Shown piece by piece: positions 15,160 to 22,916 of a stretch of DNA of 22,916 nt (position 1 is its first letter; each line of letters starts with the position of its first letter). Origin of the DNA: Clostridium sp. 28_12. GTDB taxonomy: Bacteria > Bacillota > Clostridia > TANB77 > CAG-508. The position numbers and the translations under genes are program-made. Location: contig MNRR01000003.1 in NCBI GenBank assembly GCA_001916055.1, positions 1 through 22,916 on the forward strand, given 5' to 3'. Below the pieces are notes generated by a model. It was not told where the DNA came from. It made no database searches and saw only the letters and a list, made by a program, of their open reading frames with translations.

Positions 15160-16668
15160 GTGGTAAAACTATCAAAACAAGCAAAGACGGTTAGAGGAAA
15201 ATTATTTTTTATAATGTGTATAGTAGTTTTGTCAATAATATTGTTCTTAATATTAGTAAATAGTTTTGTATTAGAAAAATATTATCAATATACTAAAAGT
15301 AATCAATTAAAATCACTTTATAATAATATTAATGATTATTACAATTCTGATAATCCAGCAACAAATTTTAAAGATGAACTGGATAGAGTTGCAATAAAAA
15401 ATAATTTTGATATTATAATAAAAGATGAAAATGATAAAGCAGTATATTTATCAAACAAAGACTTTTTGTCAAATATAAGAGTAATTATAGATTTTTGGGG
15501 AATTAATAAGCAAAAAGAATATAAAGTATTAGAAGAAACAGATAAATTAGAGATACGAAATATTAAAGATACAGAAACAAGTGCAAATTATATATTGCTA
15601 TCAGGGAAATTAGATAATGGATATGGAGTATATATAAGAATACCAATATCTTCAATACAGGAAAGTGTTAGAATATCTAATAGATTTCTATATTTAATAG
15701 CAGGAATTGTAATAATTGTAGGTGGGATTGCAATAATATATATTTCTAAAACATTTAGTAGTCCAATTTCAGAATTAAATAATATTGCAAAAAAGATGGC
15801 AAACTTAGATTTTAGCCATAAATATGCAGTAACAGATGATGATGACGAAATTAATGAACTTGGAGAAAGTATAAATATGATGTCTGACAAGCTCGAAACA
15901 ACAATTAACCAATTAAGGAGTACCAATATTGAACTAGAGAGAGATATTGAGAAAAAATCTAAAATCGATGAAATGAGAAAAAGCTTTATTTCAGATGTTT
16001 CTCACGAATTAAAAACTCCTATTGCATTAATACAAGGATATAGTGAAGGTCTGTTAGAAAATGTCAATGATGACCCAGAAAGCAGAAAATTTTATGCAGA
16101 AGTAATATTAGATGAAACAAATAAAATGGACAAAATGGTAAGACAGCTAATTGAATTAACAAAACTTGAATATGAAAAAAGAGAATTTAACAATAGAACA
16201 TTTAATATTGTTGAATTGGAGAAAGAAATTGTACGAACTTCTAAAGTAATGATTGATGAAAAACAAACAGAAGTTATATTTGAAACTCCTGACAAGATAG
16301 ATGTTTTTGCAGATGATATGTATCTTAGCCAAATAATAACTAATTATCTAACTAATGCAATAAAACATGTAAAAGATGTTGATGGAGAAAAGTATATAAA
16401 AATTACAAATGTAGTTTTGCAGGATAAACAAAAAGCAAGAGTAACAGTATTTAATACTGGCGAGAATATTTCAGAAGAAAATTTAAATCGTATTTGGAAT
16501 AGATTTTTCAAAGCTGATGAAGCCCGTAATAGAGATGATGGTGGAAGTGGAATAGGATTATCTATTGTTAGAGCTATTATGAATAATTATGGAAATGATT
16601 ATGGTGTTAAAAATAAACCAAAGGGAGTTGAATTCTATTTTGAAGTAGATTTACAAAGTGGTCAATAG
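15160..16668 (+). CDS. Sensor histidine kinase (VanS-like class)
   Basis: A membrane sensor kinase of about 502 residues, intact. TM1 is at about 14-36, an extracytoplasmic sensor domain of about 135 residues follows, and TM2 is at about 175-196. A HAMP domain (about 197-250), the HisKA dimer helix with SHELKTP (phosphorylated His282) and the HATPase domain with NYLTNAIKHV, FNTGENIS and GSGIGLSI complete it. The catalytic part resembles VanS-type kinases; the signal is unknown. The best start is GTG 15160, 8 bases after GAGG; a TTG at 15154 lies too close to that site. It begins just after the restored end of the response regulator frame, so the two were one operon. Its natural partner is broken. 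Confidence 0.92.
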   Translation: MVKLSKQAKTVRGKLFFIMCIVVLSIILFLILVNSFVLEKYYQYTKSNQLKSLYNNINDYYNSDNPATNFKDELDRVAIKNNFDIIIKDENDKAVYLSNKDFLSNIRVIIDFWGINKQKEYKVLEETDKLEIRNIKDTETSANYILLSGKLDNGYGVYIRIPISSIQESVRISNRFLYLIAGIVIIVGGIAIIYISKTFSSPISELNNIAKKMANLDFSHKYAVTDDDDEINELGESINMMSDKLETTINQLRSTNIELERDIEKKSKIDEMRKSFISDVSHELKTPIALIQGYSEGLLENVNDDPESRKFYAEVILDETNKMDKMVRQLIELTKLEYEKREFNNRTFNIVELEKEIVRTSKVMIDEKQTEVIFETPDKIDVFADDMYLSQIITNYLTNAIKHVKDVDGEKYIKITNVVLQDKQKARVTVFNTGENISEENLNRIWNRFFKADEARNRDDGGSGIGLSIVRAIMNNYGNDYGVKNKPKGVEFYFEVDLQSGQ

Positions 16669-16692
16669 TAACAGTAACTATTGACTACTTTT
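16658..16692 (+). terminator. Terminator overlapping the kinase stop codon and the smc promoter
   Basis: GTGGTCAATAGT (16658-16669) pairs with ACTATTGACTAC (16677-16688), with one G-U pair, around a 7-base loop, followed by TTTTACATTTTA. The left arm contains the kinase stop codon and the right arm contains the -35 box of the smc promoter. Confidence 0.7.
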
Positions 16693-16709
16693 ACATTTTA
16701 CGATAAAAT
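16681..16709 (+). promoter_or_regulatory. Promoter of the smc operon
   Basis: TTGACT (16681-16686), a 17-base spacer and TAAAAT (16704-16709). The -35 box forms part of the right arm of the preceding hairpin. Transcription would start near 16716, leaving a leader of about 15 bases before the smc ATG. Confidence 0.75.
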
Positions 16710-16730
16710 ACAGCAAGAAAGGTGAGAAAC

Positions 16731-19700
16731 ATGTATTTAAAAAGATTAGAGATGCAAGGATTCAAATCGTTTGCAGATAAAACAGTATTAGAATTTATGC
16801 CAGGAATTACAAGCGTAATAGGTCCAAATGGTTCTGGGAAAAGTAATATATCAGACTGCATAAGATGGATACTCGGAGAACAGAGTATGAAATCACTTAG
16901 AGGGGCCAAAACGCAAGACATCATATTTGCAGGAACACAAAGTAGAAAATCATTAGGTTTTGCAGAAGCATCATTAGTATTTGATAACATTGATGGAAGT
17001 TTGCCAATAGAATATTCAGAAGTTACTGTAACAAGAAAAATATACAGAAGTGGAGAAACTGGCTATTACATAAATAAAGCACCATGTAGGCTAAAGGATA
17101 TATTAGAATTATTTATGGATACAGGAATCGGGAGAGATGGATATTCAATAATAGGTCAAGGGAAAATTGACGAAATATTAAGCAATAAATCAGAAGATAG
17201 AAGACATATATTTGAAGAAGCGGCAGGGATTGTAAAATACAGAACAAGAAAAGAAGAAACAGAAAGAAAGCTTGAACAAACAAAGCTAAATTTATTAAGA
17301 ATAAATGACATATTATCAGAAATAGAAAGTAATTTAGAGCCATTACAACAACAAGCTGAAAAAGCCAAAAAGTATTTGAATTTAAAAGAAGAGTTAAAAA
17401 ATATAGAAGTAGGATTATTTTTATATAATATAGAAAAGCTTAAAAAATCTTTAGAAGAATTTACAGAAGATGAAGAAGTAATGAATTCAACACTAAATCA
17501 AGAAGAAGGCAAATTAGAAAAGATAAAAATATTAAAAGAAGAATTAAAAGATAGTATTGATGAAATTACGACTAAAATAGAAGAAATGCAAAATCTTGGA
17601 TTTGAAAGTGAAAAAGAGATAGAGAAGTTAAATTCAAATATAAATGTTGCAGAAGCAAAAATCTCTAACAATATAGAAAATACAAAACAATATCAAAAAG
17701 AGATTGTAGAATTAGAAGAAAAGATTGAAACTTTAAAACAAGAAATTGAACAAAAACAATCTAAAAAAGACAATTTAAAACAGAATAAAGAACAATTTGA
17801 AAATGAATTAAAAGAAAAAGAAGAAGAATTAAAAAAACTAACAGAGAAATTAAGCAGTAAAGAAATAGAAATAGAAAAATTAAAAAAACAAGTAGAAGAA
17901 AATATAGATAAGAAATATGAACTACAGGCGGAAATAAGTACACAAACAGCAAATATAGAAAATGCTGAAAAAAGACAAAAGCAAATCCAGAATGAAGTTG
18001 ATAATAATATATTAGAACTTGATAGAACAAGAATGAAAAGAGAAGATATAGTTAAAAGTTTTAATGAAATAGAATCAGAAAGAAATAAAATTCTAAAGTC
18101 TATAGAAGAAATAGACAACAAAAGAGAAGAGATAAGTGACAAAATTAAAGAATATGATTCACAAATAGTAAATAATACAAATGAGATGAGAATGAAACAA
18201 TCAAGATATAACTTCCTGATTGAAACAGAAAAAGAAAAAGAAGGATATATAAAAAGTGTTAAGTTACTATTAATAGACTGTGAAAAAATAAAAGAACTTG
18301 GAAAAGGAATGCATGGAGTTTTAGCAAATATAATTTCAGTGCCAAGTGAATATGAAACAGCGATAGAAATGTGTTTAGGAGCAAGTTTACAAAATATAGT
18401 TACAGACACAGAAGAAGATGCGAAAAAATTAGTAGAACATCTAAGAAAAAATAATTTAGGAAGAGCCTCATTTTTACCAATTACTTCTGTAAAAGGTAAG
18501 AAAGTTGAAAATATAAAAGGCAAAAAAATAGGTGTTATAGGAATTGCTGCTGATTTAGTAAAATTTGACAAAAAGTATGAACAAATTATTTTAAATTTGC
18601 TTGGAAGAACTGCTGTAGTAGATAATATGCAAAATGCCATAAATCTAGCTAAAGAAAATAATTATTCATTTAGAATAATAACAGTAGAAGGTGATGTAAT
18701 AAATCCATCAGGAGCTATCACAGGTGGTTCAGTAGCAAAGAAGACTGTAAATATTTTAGGAAGAAGCAGAGAAATAGAAGTACTTGAAAAAGAGCTAAAA
18801 AAATTAAAAGAACAAATTCAAAAATCAGAGAAAGATAAAGAGGAATATGTAAATTCATCAGAAGACATTATTGAGGAAATACAAGCATTAGAAAAGCAAT
18901 TGCAAGAGACAGATATAACATATGCAACAGAAAAGCAAAGAGTAATTTCAATTGATGAAAATATAGAACAAATTCAAAAAAGAATAGAAAAATTAAAACA
19001 AGAAAAAAATAGAACTGCTGAAAGTCAAAAGGAGACAGTAGCAAGTAAAGAGGCAAATGAAAAACAAATAGAAAATATGAATAAGCAAAATGAAGAAGAC
19101 CAAAAAATAATTGATGAATTTTCAAATGCCAATAAAGACAGTCAAAAATATATTGATGATTTAAATTTTGATATCACAAATTTAAAGATATCAGTTTCTT
19201 CATTTAATGAAAGTGAAGTTTCAATTCAAGAAATAACAGAAATGATTCAAAAGGAAATTGAAACACATAGCAAAAACAAAGAAAACAAAAAATTACAAAT
19301 AGAAAACGCAGATAAAGAAAATGAGATATTAAAAACTGAGATAGAAGATACAAAACAAGCGATAGAAAAGATAAAGTCAAAAGTTTCTAATAGTGGAGAT
19401 GCAATAGGAAAACTAAAAAAAGAAAGAATAGAAAAAAATGAAAAGTTAACTAAAAAGGAAGACGAGCAAACAGAACAATTTAAAACAATTGAAGAACTAA
19501 AAGCTCAAATAACTAAACTTGAGGTTAAGAAAACAAAAGCTGAAGAAGATATTACAGAAATTATTAATAAAATGTGGGAAGAGTATGAATTAACACCTAA
19601 TAATGCAGGAAATTATCAGAAACCTGAAAATATAGCATTAACACAAAGAAGAGTAAATGTGTTAAGAACAAACATTAAAGAACTGGGAAGTGTAAATGTT

Positions 19701-20276
19701 GATTCAATAGAAGAATATAAAAATCAAAAAGAAAGATATGACTTTATGTGTGAACAGAGACTTGATTTAGATGAAACAATGGCTAAATTGAGAAATGTAA
19801 TTCAAGACATGACTGAAACTATGAGAAAACAATTTAAAGAAAAATTTGAAGTTATTAATAAAAACTTTGGAGAGGTATTTAAAGAACTATTTGGTGGAGG
19901 TATGGCAGAAGTAACTTTAACTGATGAAACAAATATTCTTGAGTGCGGAATAGATATAACAGTTCAACCACCAGGAAAGAAACTTCAAAATATGACTTTA
20001 CTTTCAGGAGGAGAAAAAGCTTTTACAGCAATTGCACTATTGTTTGCAATTTTAAAAATTAATCCAGCACCTTTCTGTGTACTTGATGAAATCGAGGCCG
20101 CACTTGATGATGTTAATGTTTACAGATATGCTGAATATCTAAAGAAATTTGCTAAAGATACACAATTTTTAGTTATTACTCATAGAAAAGGTACTATGGA
20201 AGCGGCTGATACAGTTTACGGTGTTACAATGGAGGAAAAAGGTATTTCTAAATTGCTTTCTATGAAGTTGAAATAG
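16731..20276 (+). CDS. smc: Chromosome segregation protein SMC
   Basis: A full-length SMC of 1181 residues, which with ScpA and ScpB compacts and separates sister chromosomes. The N-terminal ATPase head starts MYLKRLEMQGFKSFADKT, with Walker A GPNGSGKSN at about 31-39 and the Q-loop region near LGEQSMKSLRGAK. Two very long Glu/Lys-rich coiled coils flank the hinge (about 510-670), which contains GMHGVLANII and the closing GAITGGSV. The C-terminal head has the signature LLSGGEKAF (about 1090) and Walker B FCVLDEIEAALDD (about 1115). The ATG at 16731 is preferred to the in-frame GTG at 16722, which overlaps the AAAGGTG binding site. It is followed 10 bases later by a radical SAM gene. Confidence 0.97.
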   Translation: MYLKRLEMQGFKSFADKTVLEFMPGITSVIGPNGSGKSNISDCIRWILGEQSMKSLRGAKTQDIIFAGTQSRKSLGFAEASLVFDNIDGSLPIEYSEVTVTRKIYRSGETGYYINKAPCRLKDILELFMDTGIGRDGYSIIGQGKIDEILSNKSEDRRHIFEEAAGIVKYRTRKEETERKLEQTKLNLLRINDILSEIESNLEPLQQQAEKAKKYLNLKEELKNIEVGLFLYNIEKLKKSLEEFTEDEEVMNSTLNQEEGKLEKIKILKEELKDSIDEITTKIEEMQNLGFESEKEIEKLNSNINVAEAKISNNIENTKQYQKEIVELEEKIETLKQEIEQKQSKKDNLKQNKEQFENELKEKEEELKKLTEKLSSKEIEIEKLKKQVEENIDKKYELQAEISTQTANIENAEKRQKQIQNEVDNNILELDRTRMKREDIVKSFNEIESERNKILKSIEEIDNKREEISDKIKEYDSQIVNNTNEMRMKQSRYNFLIETEKEKEGYIKSVKLLLIDCEKIKELGKGMHGVLANIISVPSEYETAIEMCLGASLQNIVTDTEEDAKKLVEHLRKNNLGRASFLPITSVKGKKVENIKGKKIGVIGIAADLVKFDKKYEQIILNLLGRTAVVDNMQNAINLAKENNYSFRIITVEGDVINPSGAITGGSVAKKTVNILGRSREIEVLEKELKKLKEQIQKSEKDKEEYVNSSEDIIEEIQALEKQLQETDITYATEKQRVISIDENIEQIQKRIEKLKQEKNRTAESQKETVASKEANEKQIENMNKQNEEDQKIIDEFSNANKDSQKYIDDLNFDITNLKISVSSFNESEVSIQEITEMIQKEIETHSKNKENKKLQIENADKENEILKTEIEDTKQAIEKIKSKVSNSGDAIGKLKKERIEKNEKLTKKEDEQTEQFKTIEELKAQITKLEVKKTKAEEDITEIINKMWEEYELTPNNAGNYQKPENIALTQRRVNVLRTNIKELGSVNVDSIEEYKNQKERYDFMCEQRLDLDETMAKLRNVIQDMTETMRKQFKEKFEVINKNFGEVFKELFGGGMAEVTLTDETNILECGIDITVQPPGKKLQNMTLLSGGEKAFTAIALLFAILKINPAPFCVLDEIEAALDDVNVYRYAEYLKKFAKDTQFLVITHRKGTMEAADTVYGVTMEEKGISKLLSMKLK

Positions 20277-20286
20277 GAGAGAAAAA

Positions 20287-21375
20287 ATGTTAAAACAAAT
20301 ATATAAACTAGGAAAATTAGAAATATATAAAACTTATAAAGAAAATCAACTACAAGAACATAGGCTTATTGATTTGTTTTGGGAGTGTACACTAACATGC
20401 AATGCTAAATGTAAACATTGCGGAAGTAGTGCAGAAAAAAGAAAATATGAAGGAGAATTAACGACAGAAGAAATAAAAAATGCTTTTAAACAAATTTCTC
20501 AAGATATGGATGCTACTAAAATATGGATAGATGTAACTGGTGGAGAACCTTTAATGAGGAAAGACCTATGTGAGGTTATGGAATATGCTACAAATGAACT
20601 TGGATTTAGATGGGGAATGACTTCAAATGGAATATTATTAAATGATGAGAATATAGAAAAATTGAGAAAAGCCAATATGGAAAGTATTTCTATAAGTATT
20701 GATGGATTAGAAGAAACACATAATAAATTTAGAGGGGTACCTAATTCATATAATATAATAATTGATAATATAAAAAAGCTAAAAAAAGCTAATTTCTTAA
20801 AAATAATTCAAGTTACAACTGTATTTCATAAAGAAAATATCAATCAAATTAAACAACTTTATAATATAATGTTAAGCTTAGGAATAGATTCTTGGAGGTT
20901 AGTTTCTATGGACCCTATAGGAAGAGCAAATGAAAATCAAGGCTTGTTGCTAAATGGAGAAGATATAAGAAAAATATTAGATTTTATAAAAGCTAATAAG
21001 AAAAATAAGAAAATGGATATACAGTATGGATGCCCAGGATTTTTAGGAATGGAATATGAAAAAGAAGTAAGACCACAATTTTTTTATTGTAGAACAGGAA
21101 TAAGTATTGCAAGTATTTTGTATAATGGAGATTTATTTGTTTGTCCTAATGTTCCTAGGTTACCAAAGTTTATTCAAGGAAATATAAAAAGAGATAATTT
21201 CAGAAATGTTTGGGAAAATAAATACAAAGAGTTTAGAAATAAAGAACGAACCAAATGTGATGAGTGTCAAAAGTGTAAAGAGTGGGAATATTGCCAAGGT
21301 GGCGCTTTCCATACATGGAACTTTGAAAATAATTGCCAAAGTAAATGCACATATAAGATGATTTACGAAAAATAA
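20287..21375 (+). CDS. Radical SAM protein with SPASM-type C-terminal cluster domain
   Basis: A 362-residue radical SAM enzyme. The FWECTLTCNAKCKHCGSS segment contains the CxxxCxxC triad (Cys38, Cys42, Cys45) that holds the SAM-cleaving 4Fe-4S cluster, and GGEP (85-88) binds SAM. The C-terminal part has a SPASM-like cysteine set: Cys268, Cys286, then CDECQKCKEWEYCQGG (Cys324, 327, 330, 336) and Cys350 and Cys354, which should hold one or two more clusters. SPASM enzymes mostly modify peptides or proteins, but some act on other substrates. The substrate is unknown. AGGAGAG precedes the ATG, 10 bases after smc. The next gene, a small membrane protein 13 bases on, is the obvious partner or substrate candidate. 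Confidence 0.88.
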   Translation: MLKQIYKLGKLEIYKTYKENQLQEHRLIDLFWECTLTCNAKCKHCGSSAEKRKYEGELTTEEIKNAFKQISQDMDATKIWIDVTGGEPLMRKDLCEVMEYATNELGFRWGMTSNGILLNDENIEKLRKANMESISISIDGLEETHNKFRGVPNSYNIIIDNIKKLKKANFLKIIQVTTVFHKENINQIKQLYNIMLSLGIDSWRLVSMDPIGRANENQGLLLNGEDIRKILDFIKANKKNKKMDIQYGCPGFLGMEYEKEVRPQFFYCRTGISIASILYNGDLFVCPNVPRLPKFIQGNIKRDNFRNVWENKYKEFRNKERTKCDECQKCKEWEYCQGGAFHTWNFENNCQSKCTYKMIYEK

Positions 21376-21388
21376 AAAGGGGAAGTTT

Positions 21389-21724
21389 ATGAGAAAATTT
21401 ATAAAAAAAATTGTTGGGATTTTTACGATAATAGGAATTTATTTAGTGAAATTTGCTAATAAAATATATGCTCTATCGGATGGAGATATAGTACCAGAGT
21501 ATGGAGTTATAGAACCACTTGAGAGGCATAATATATTTGTTAATGCAATTTTTTTGGTGTTATTACCTATTGCAGCAATAATAACTATTATTATAGGAAC
21601 TATAAAATATATAAAGAAAAGTAGAGATAGAAAAGCAGTTAGAAATTTAATAATTGCAATAATAACAATAGTAATATTGATAAGAGTAATATTATTAGGT
21701 TTAAGTAATTTATATATAGTATAA
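21389..21724 (+). CDS. Small membrane protein, unknown
   Basis: I do not recognise this 111-residue protein. It has a basic N-terminus (MRKFIKKIV) and a hydrophobic segment (about 8-26) ending NKIYALS, which could be a signal peptide with a cleavage site near residue 30. A short hydrophilic stretch (DGDIVPEYGVIEPLERHN) follows, then two membrane helices at about 50-73 and 86-108, joined by a basic loop KYIKKSRDRKAVRN. It has no cysteine. This layout recalls VirB2/TrbC-like small membrane proteins, but no diagnostic motif is seen. AAAGGGGAAG precedes the ATG. It ends the smc-radical SAM operon. Confidence 0.7.
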   Translation: MRKFIKKIVGIFTIIGIYLVKFANKIYALSDGDIVPEYGVIEPLERHNIFVNAIFLVLLPIAAIITIIIGTIKYIKKSRDRKAVRNLIIAIITIVILIRVILLGLSNLYIV

Positions 21725-21727
21725 AAT

Positions 21728-21770
21728 AAAAGATTTAAGAATTTCTGAGCAGAAATTCTTAAATCTTTTT
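21728..21770. terminator. Bidirectional terminator between convergent operons
   Basis: A perfect 19-bp stem (21728-21746 with 21751-21769) with a GAGC loop. On the plus strand the stem runs into Ts to 21770. On the minus strand the run opposite 21722-21731 is also T-rich. It ends both the smc operon and the minus-strand ytaF pair, whose last stop codon (21769-21771) touches the stem. Confidence 0.9.
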
Positions 21771-22320
21771 AGATAGCTCTAAACACTCCAACCAAAATCA
21801 AAATAATACTAGAAAAAATAGAAAGAGCATATTCAGAAACATTAACATATTTAGCAATACTATTAGCAACTAAATTACCACAATTAAGAAAAGCAAGTTG
21901 AAAAGAAGATACAAAAAAAGGTAAAACAATATCATTAATACCAATAATACCAGAGCCAATGCCAACACAAGCAGAGTCAATAGAAAGAGCTAAACCAAGA
22001 AAAAGAGCTTCTTTAGTATCAATATTGTTAGAATGGTCAATATCGTAATCAGTTAAAGGAGCATTTATAGTTTTATAAATATTATAAATGCCCAATATAA
22101 CTAAAAAAGAAGAACCAAGGATGGTTGAAGTAGTAGGAGAGAACAAAGCAGAAATATAATGCCCTAAAAATATAGAACCACAAGTAATGCAAAATGATAT
22201 AGCAAACAGGATAATATTACTCATATTATTAATTTTAGTTTTCTTTATGCCATAGCTAATACCAATACTTAAAGAATCAATACTAACAGACAAGGCCAAC
22301 AAAATACAATTAAATATCAT
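21769..22320 (-). CDS. ytaF: YtaF/MntP-type membrane protein, second copy
   Basis: A 183-residue protein with about six membrane segments, of the MntP/YtaF family. The two conserved membrane aspartates are present at Asp15 (LALSVSIDSLSIGISYGIKK) and Asp115 (LGLALSIDSACVGIGSG). YtaF is annotated as a sporulation membrane protein in Bacillus; the related MntP exports manganese. Activity here is not proven. The frame is open to a TTG at 22335, but that lies inside the GGAGG site; the ATG at 22320, 8 bases after GGAGG, gives an N-terminus that lines up with the upstream copy. It follows that copy by 16 bases, so the two form an operon. The stop codon touches the shared terminator. Confidence 0.85.
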   Translation of the reverse strand: MIFNCILLALSVSIDSLSIGISYGIKKTKINNMSNIILFAISFCITCGSIFLGHYISALFSPTTSTILGSSFLVILGIYNIYKTINAPLTDYDIDHSNNIDTKEALFLGLALSIDSACVGIGSGIIGINDIVLPFFVSSFQLAFLNCGNLVANSIAKYVNVSEYALSIFSSIILILVGVFRAI

Positions 22321-22336
22321 ATTAAAAACCTCCAAT

Positions 22337-22891
22337 TTAAGCTAGTAATCTAAAGAAGCCTATAAAAATTAAAATTATTCCTGATAGATTAGAGAGAAGC
22401 TTAGAAGAGATAGTAAATTTTTGAACAATATTATTAGCAACAAGATTTCCACAATTAACGAAAAAAGTGTGGAAAACAGCCATTAAAAATGGTAAGATAA
22501 CCCCTCCAATACCGATCATTCCAGAACCTAAGCTAACACAAGAAGCATCAACAGCAACAGCTAAACCTAAAATAAAAGCTTCTTTGGCATCAATGTAATT
22601 AGAACCATCTGTATCAAAATTTGTAGAAGCATTATTTTGGGATTTAAAAATATTGTAAATTCCAAGTAATATTAAAAGAGAAGAACCTAATATTGCAGAA
22701 ACAGTAGGCGAAAATAATACAGAAATATAATGCCCTATGAATACAGAAAGCCCAGATAGACAAAATAATGTTGTAAAAATTATTATATTACCTGGTCTAG
22801 ACATTTTAGTCTTTTTTATTCCATATGTAATTCCAAGACCTAAAGCATCTATACTTGCGGATAAGGCTAAAAAGATACATTTTAAAAACAT
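22337..22891 (-). CDS. ytaF: YtaF/MntP-type membrane protein, first copy
   Basis: A 184-residue paralogue of the downstream gene, first in the minus-strand operon. It has the same six-segment layout and the same key positions, Asp15 (LALSASIDALGLGITYGIKK) and Asp115 (LGLAVAVDASCVSLGSG). The variable loop (about 84-100) is rich in Asn and Asp. The two proteins align almost without gaps and share about two-thirds of the first 30 residues, so they arose by tandem duplication and then diverged. AAGGAGG (22907-22901) lies 9 bases before the ATG. The promoter would be beyond the right end of the window. Ion transport or a spore role is inferred from the family only. Confidence 0.85.
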   Translation of the reverse strand: MFLKCIFLALSASIDALGLGITYGIKKTKMSRPGNIIIFTTLFCLSGLSVFIGHYISVLFSPTVSAILGSSLLILLGIYNIFKSQNNASTNFDTDGSNYIDAKEAFILGLAVAVDASCVSLGSGMIGIGGVILPFLMAVFHTFFVNCGNLVANNIVQKFTISSKLLSNLSGIILIFIGFFRLLA

Positions 22892-22916
22892 AATTTTAAT
22901 CCTCCTTAAGTTATAA

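Noticed and set aside
17693..18640. A 315-residue open frame on the minus strand inside smc
   Set aside because: It is the antisense of the AT-rich coiled-coil region, has a Ser/Phe/Leu-rich composition typical of such shadows, and has no ribosome binding site.
1..22916. CRISPR arrays, tRNA or rRNA genes, insertion sequences, phage genes
   Set aside because: I saw no regularly spaced repeats, cloverleaf sequences, transposase motifs or terminal inverted repeats.

Overview
The window is very AT-rich (roughly 30% G+C by eye) chromosomal DNA from a low-GC Gram-positive anaerobe, most likely an uncultured member of the Clostridia. The evidence is strong AGGAGG-type ribosome binding sites, U-tailed hairpin terminators, the Firmicutes gene sets rpmG-secE-nusG-rplK-rplA-rplJ-rplL, secG-rnr and dnaG-sigA, an L10-type attenuating leader, YlbF, and two YtaF-type proteins. 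A plausible sigma-H promoter and the ytaF pair hint at a spore-forming ancestry. Almost everything is core chromosome; I see no insertion sequence, prophage, tRNA or CRISPR array.

Layout. 1-650: a flavin reductase-like gene. 655-4186: the L33/SecE/NusG/L11/L1/L10/L12 operon, starting from a near-consensus promoter that abuts a large palindrome, carrying an L10 autoregulatory leader, and closed by a terminator right after rplL; rpoB does not follow. 4214-5335: MTA/SAH nucleosidase, then a small unknown gene with its own promoter and terminator. 5473-6809: a single GT4 glycosyltransferase gene. 6883-7955: ylbF and a divergent YugP-like membrane zinc peptidase. 7944-10252: secG with its own promoter and terminator, then rnr, which is broken by an apparent 26-base deletion. 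10282-13347: dnaG-sigA behind a sigma-H-like promoter. 13367-14407: an MscS-type channel. 14476-16692: a two-component pair whose response regulator is cut off in its DNA-binding domain by an apparent 7-base deletion while the kinase is intact. 16681-21770: smc, a radical SAM/SPASM enzyme and a small membrane protein in one tight operon. 21769-22891 (minus strand): two tandem YtaF/MntP-type membrane proteins, convergent with the smc operon across a 19-bp bidirectional terminator.

Functionally the window holds transcription and translation (sigma factor, NusG, ribosomal proteins), secretion (SecE, SecG), replication and chromosome organisation (DnaG, SMC), RNA-decay factors (YlbF, broken RNase R) and envelope proteins. 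The points I would look at first are the two independent frame-breaking deletions, the smc-linked radical SAM/membrane-protein pair, the long acidic tail on SecE, and several regulatory sites. I did not find a clear new defence or mobile system.
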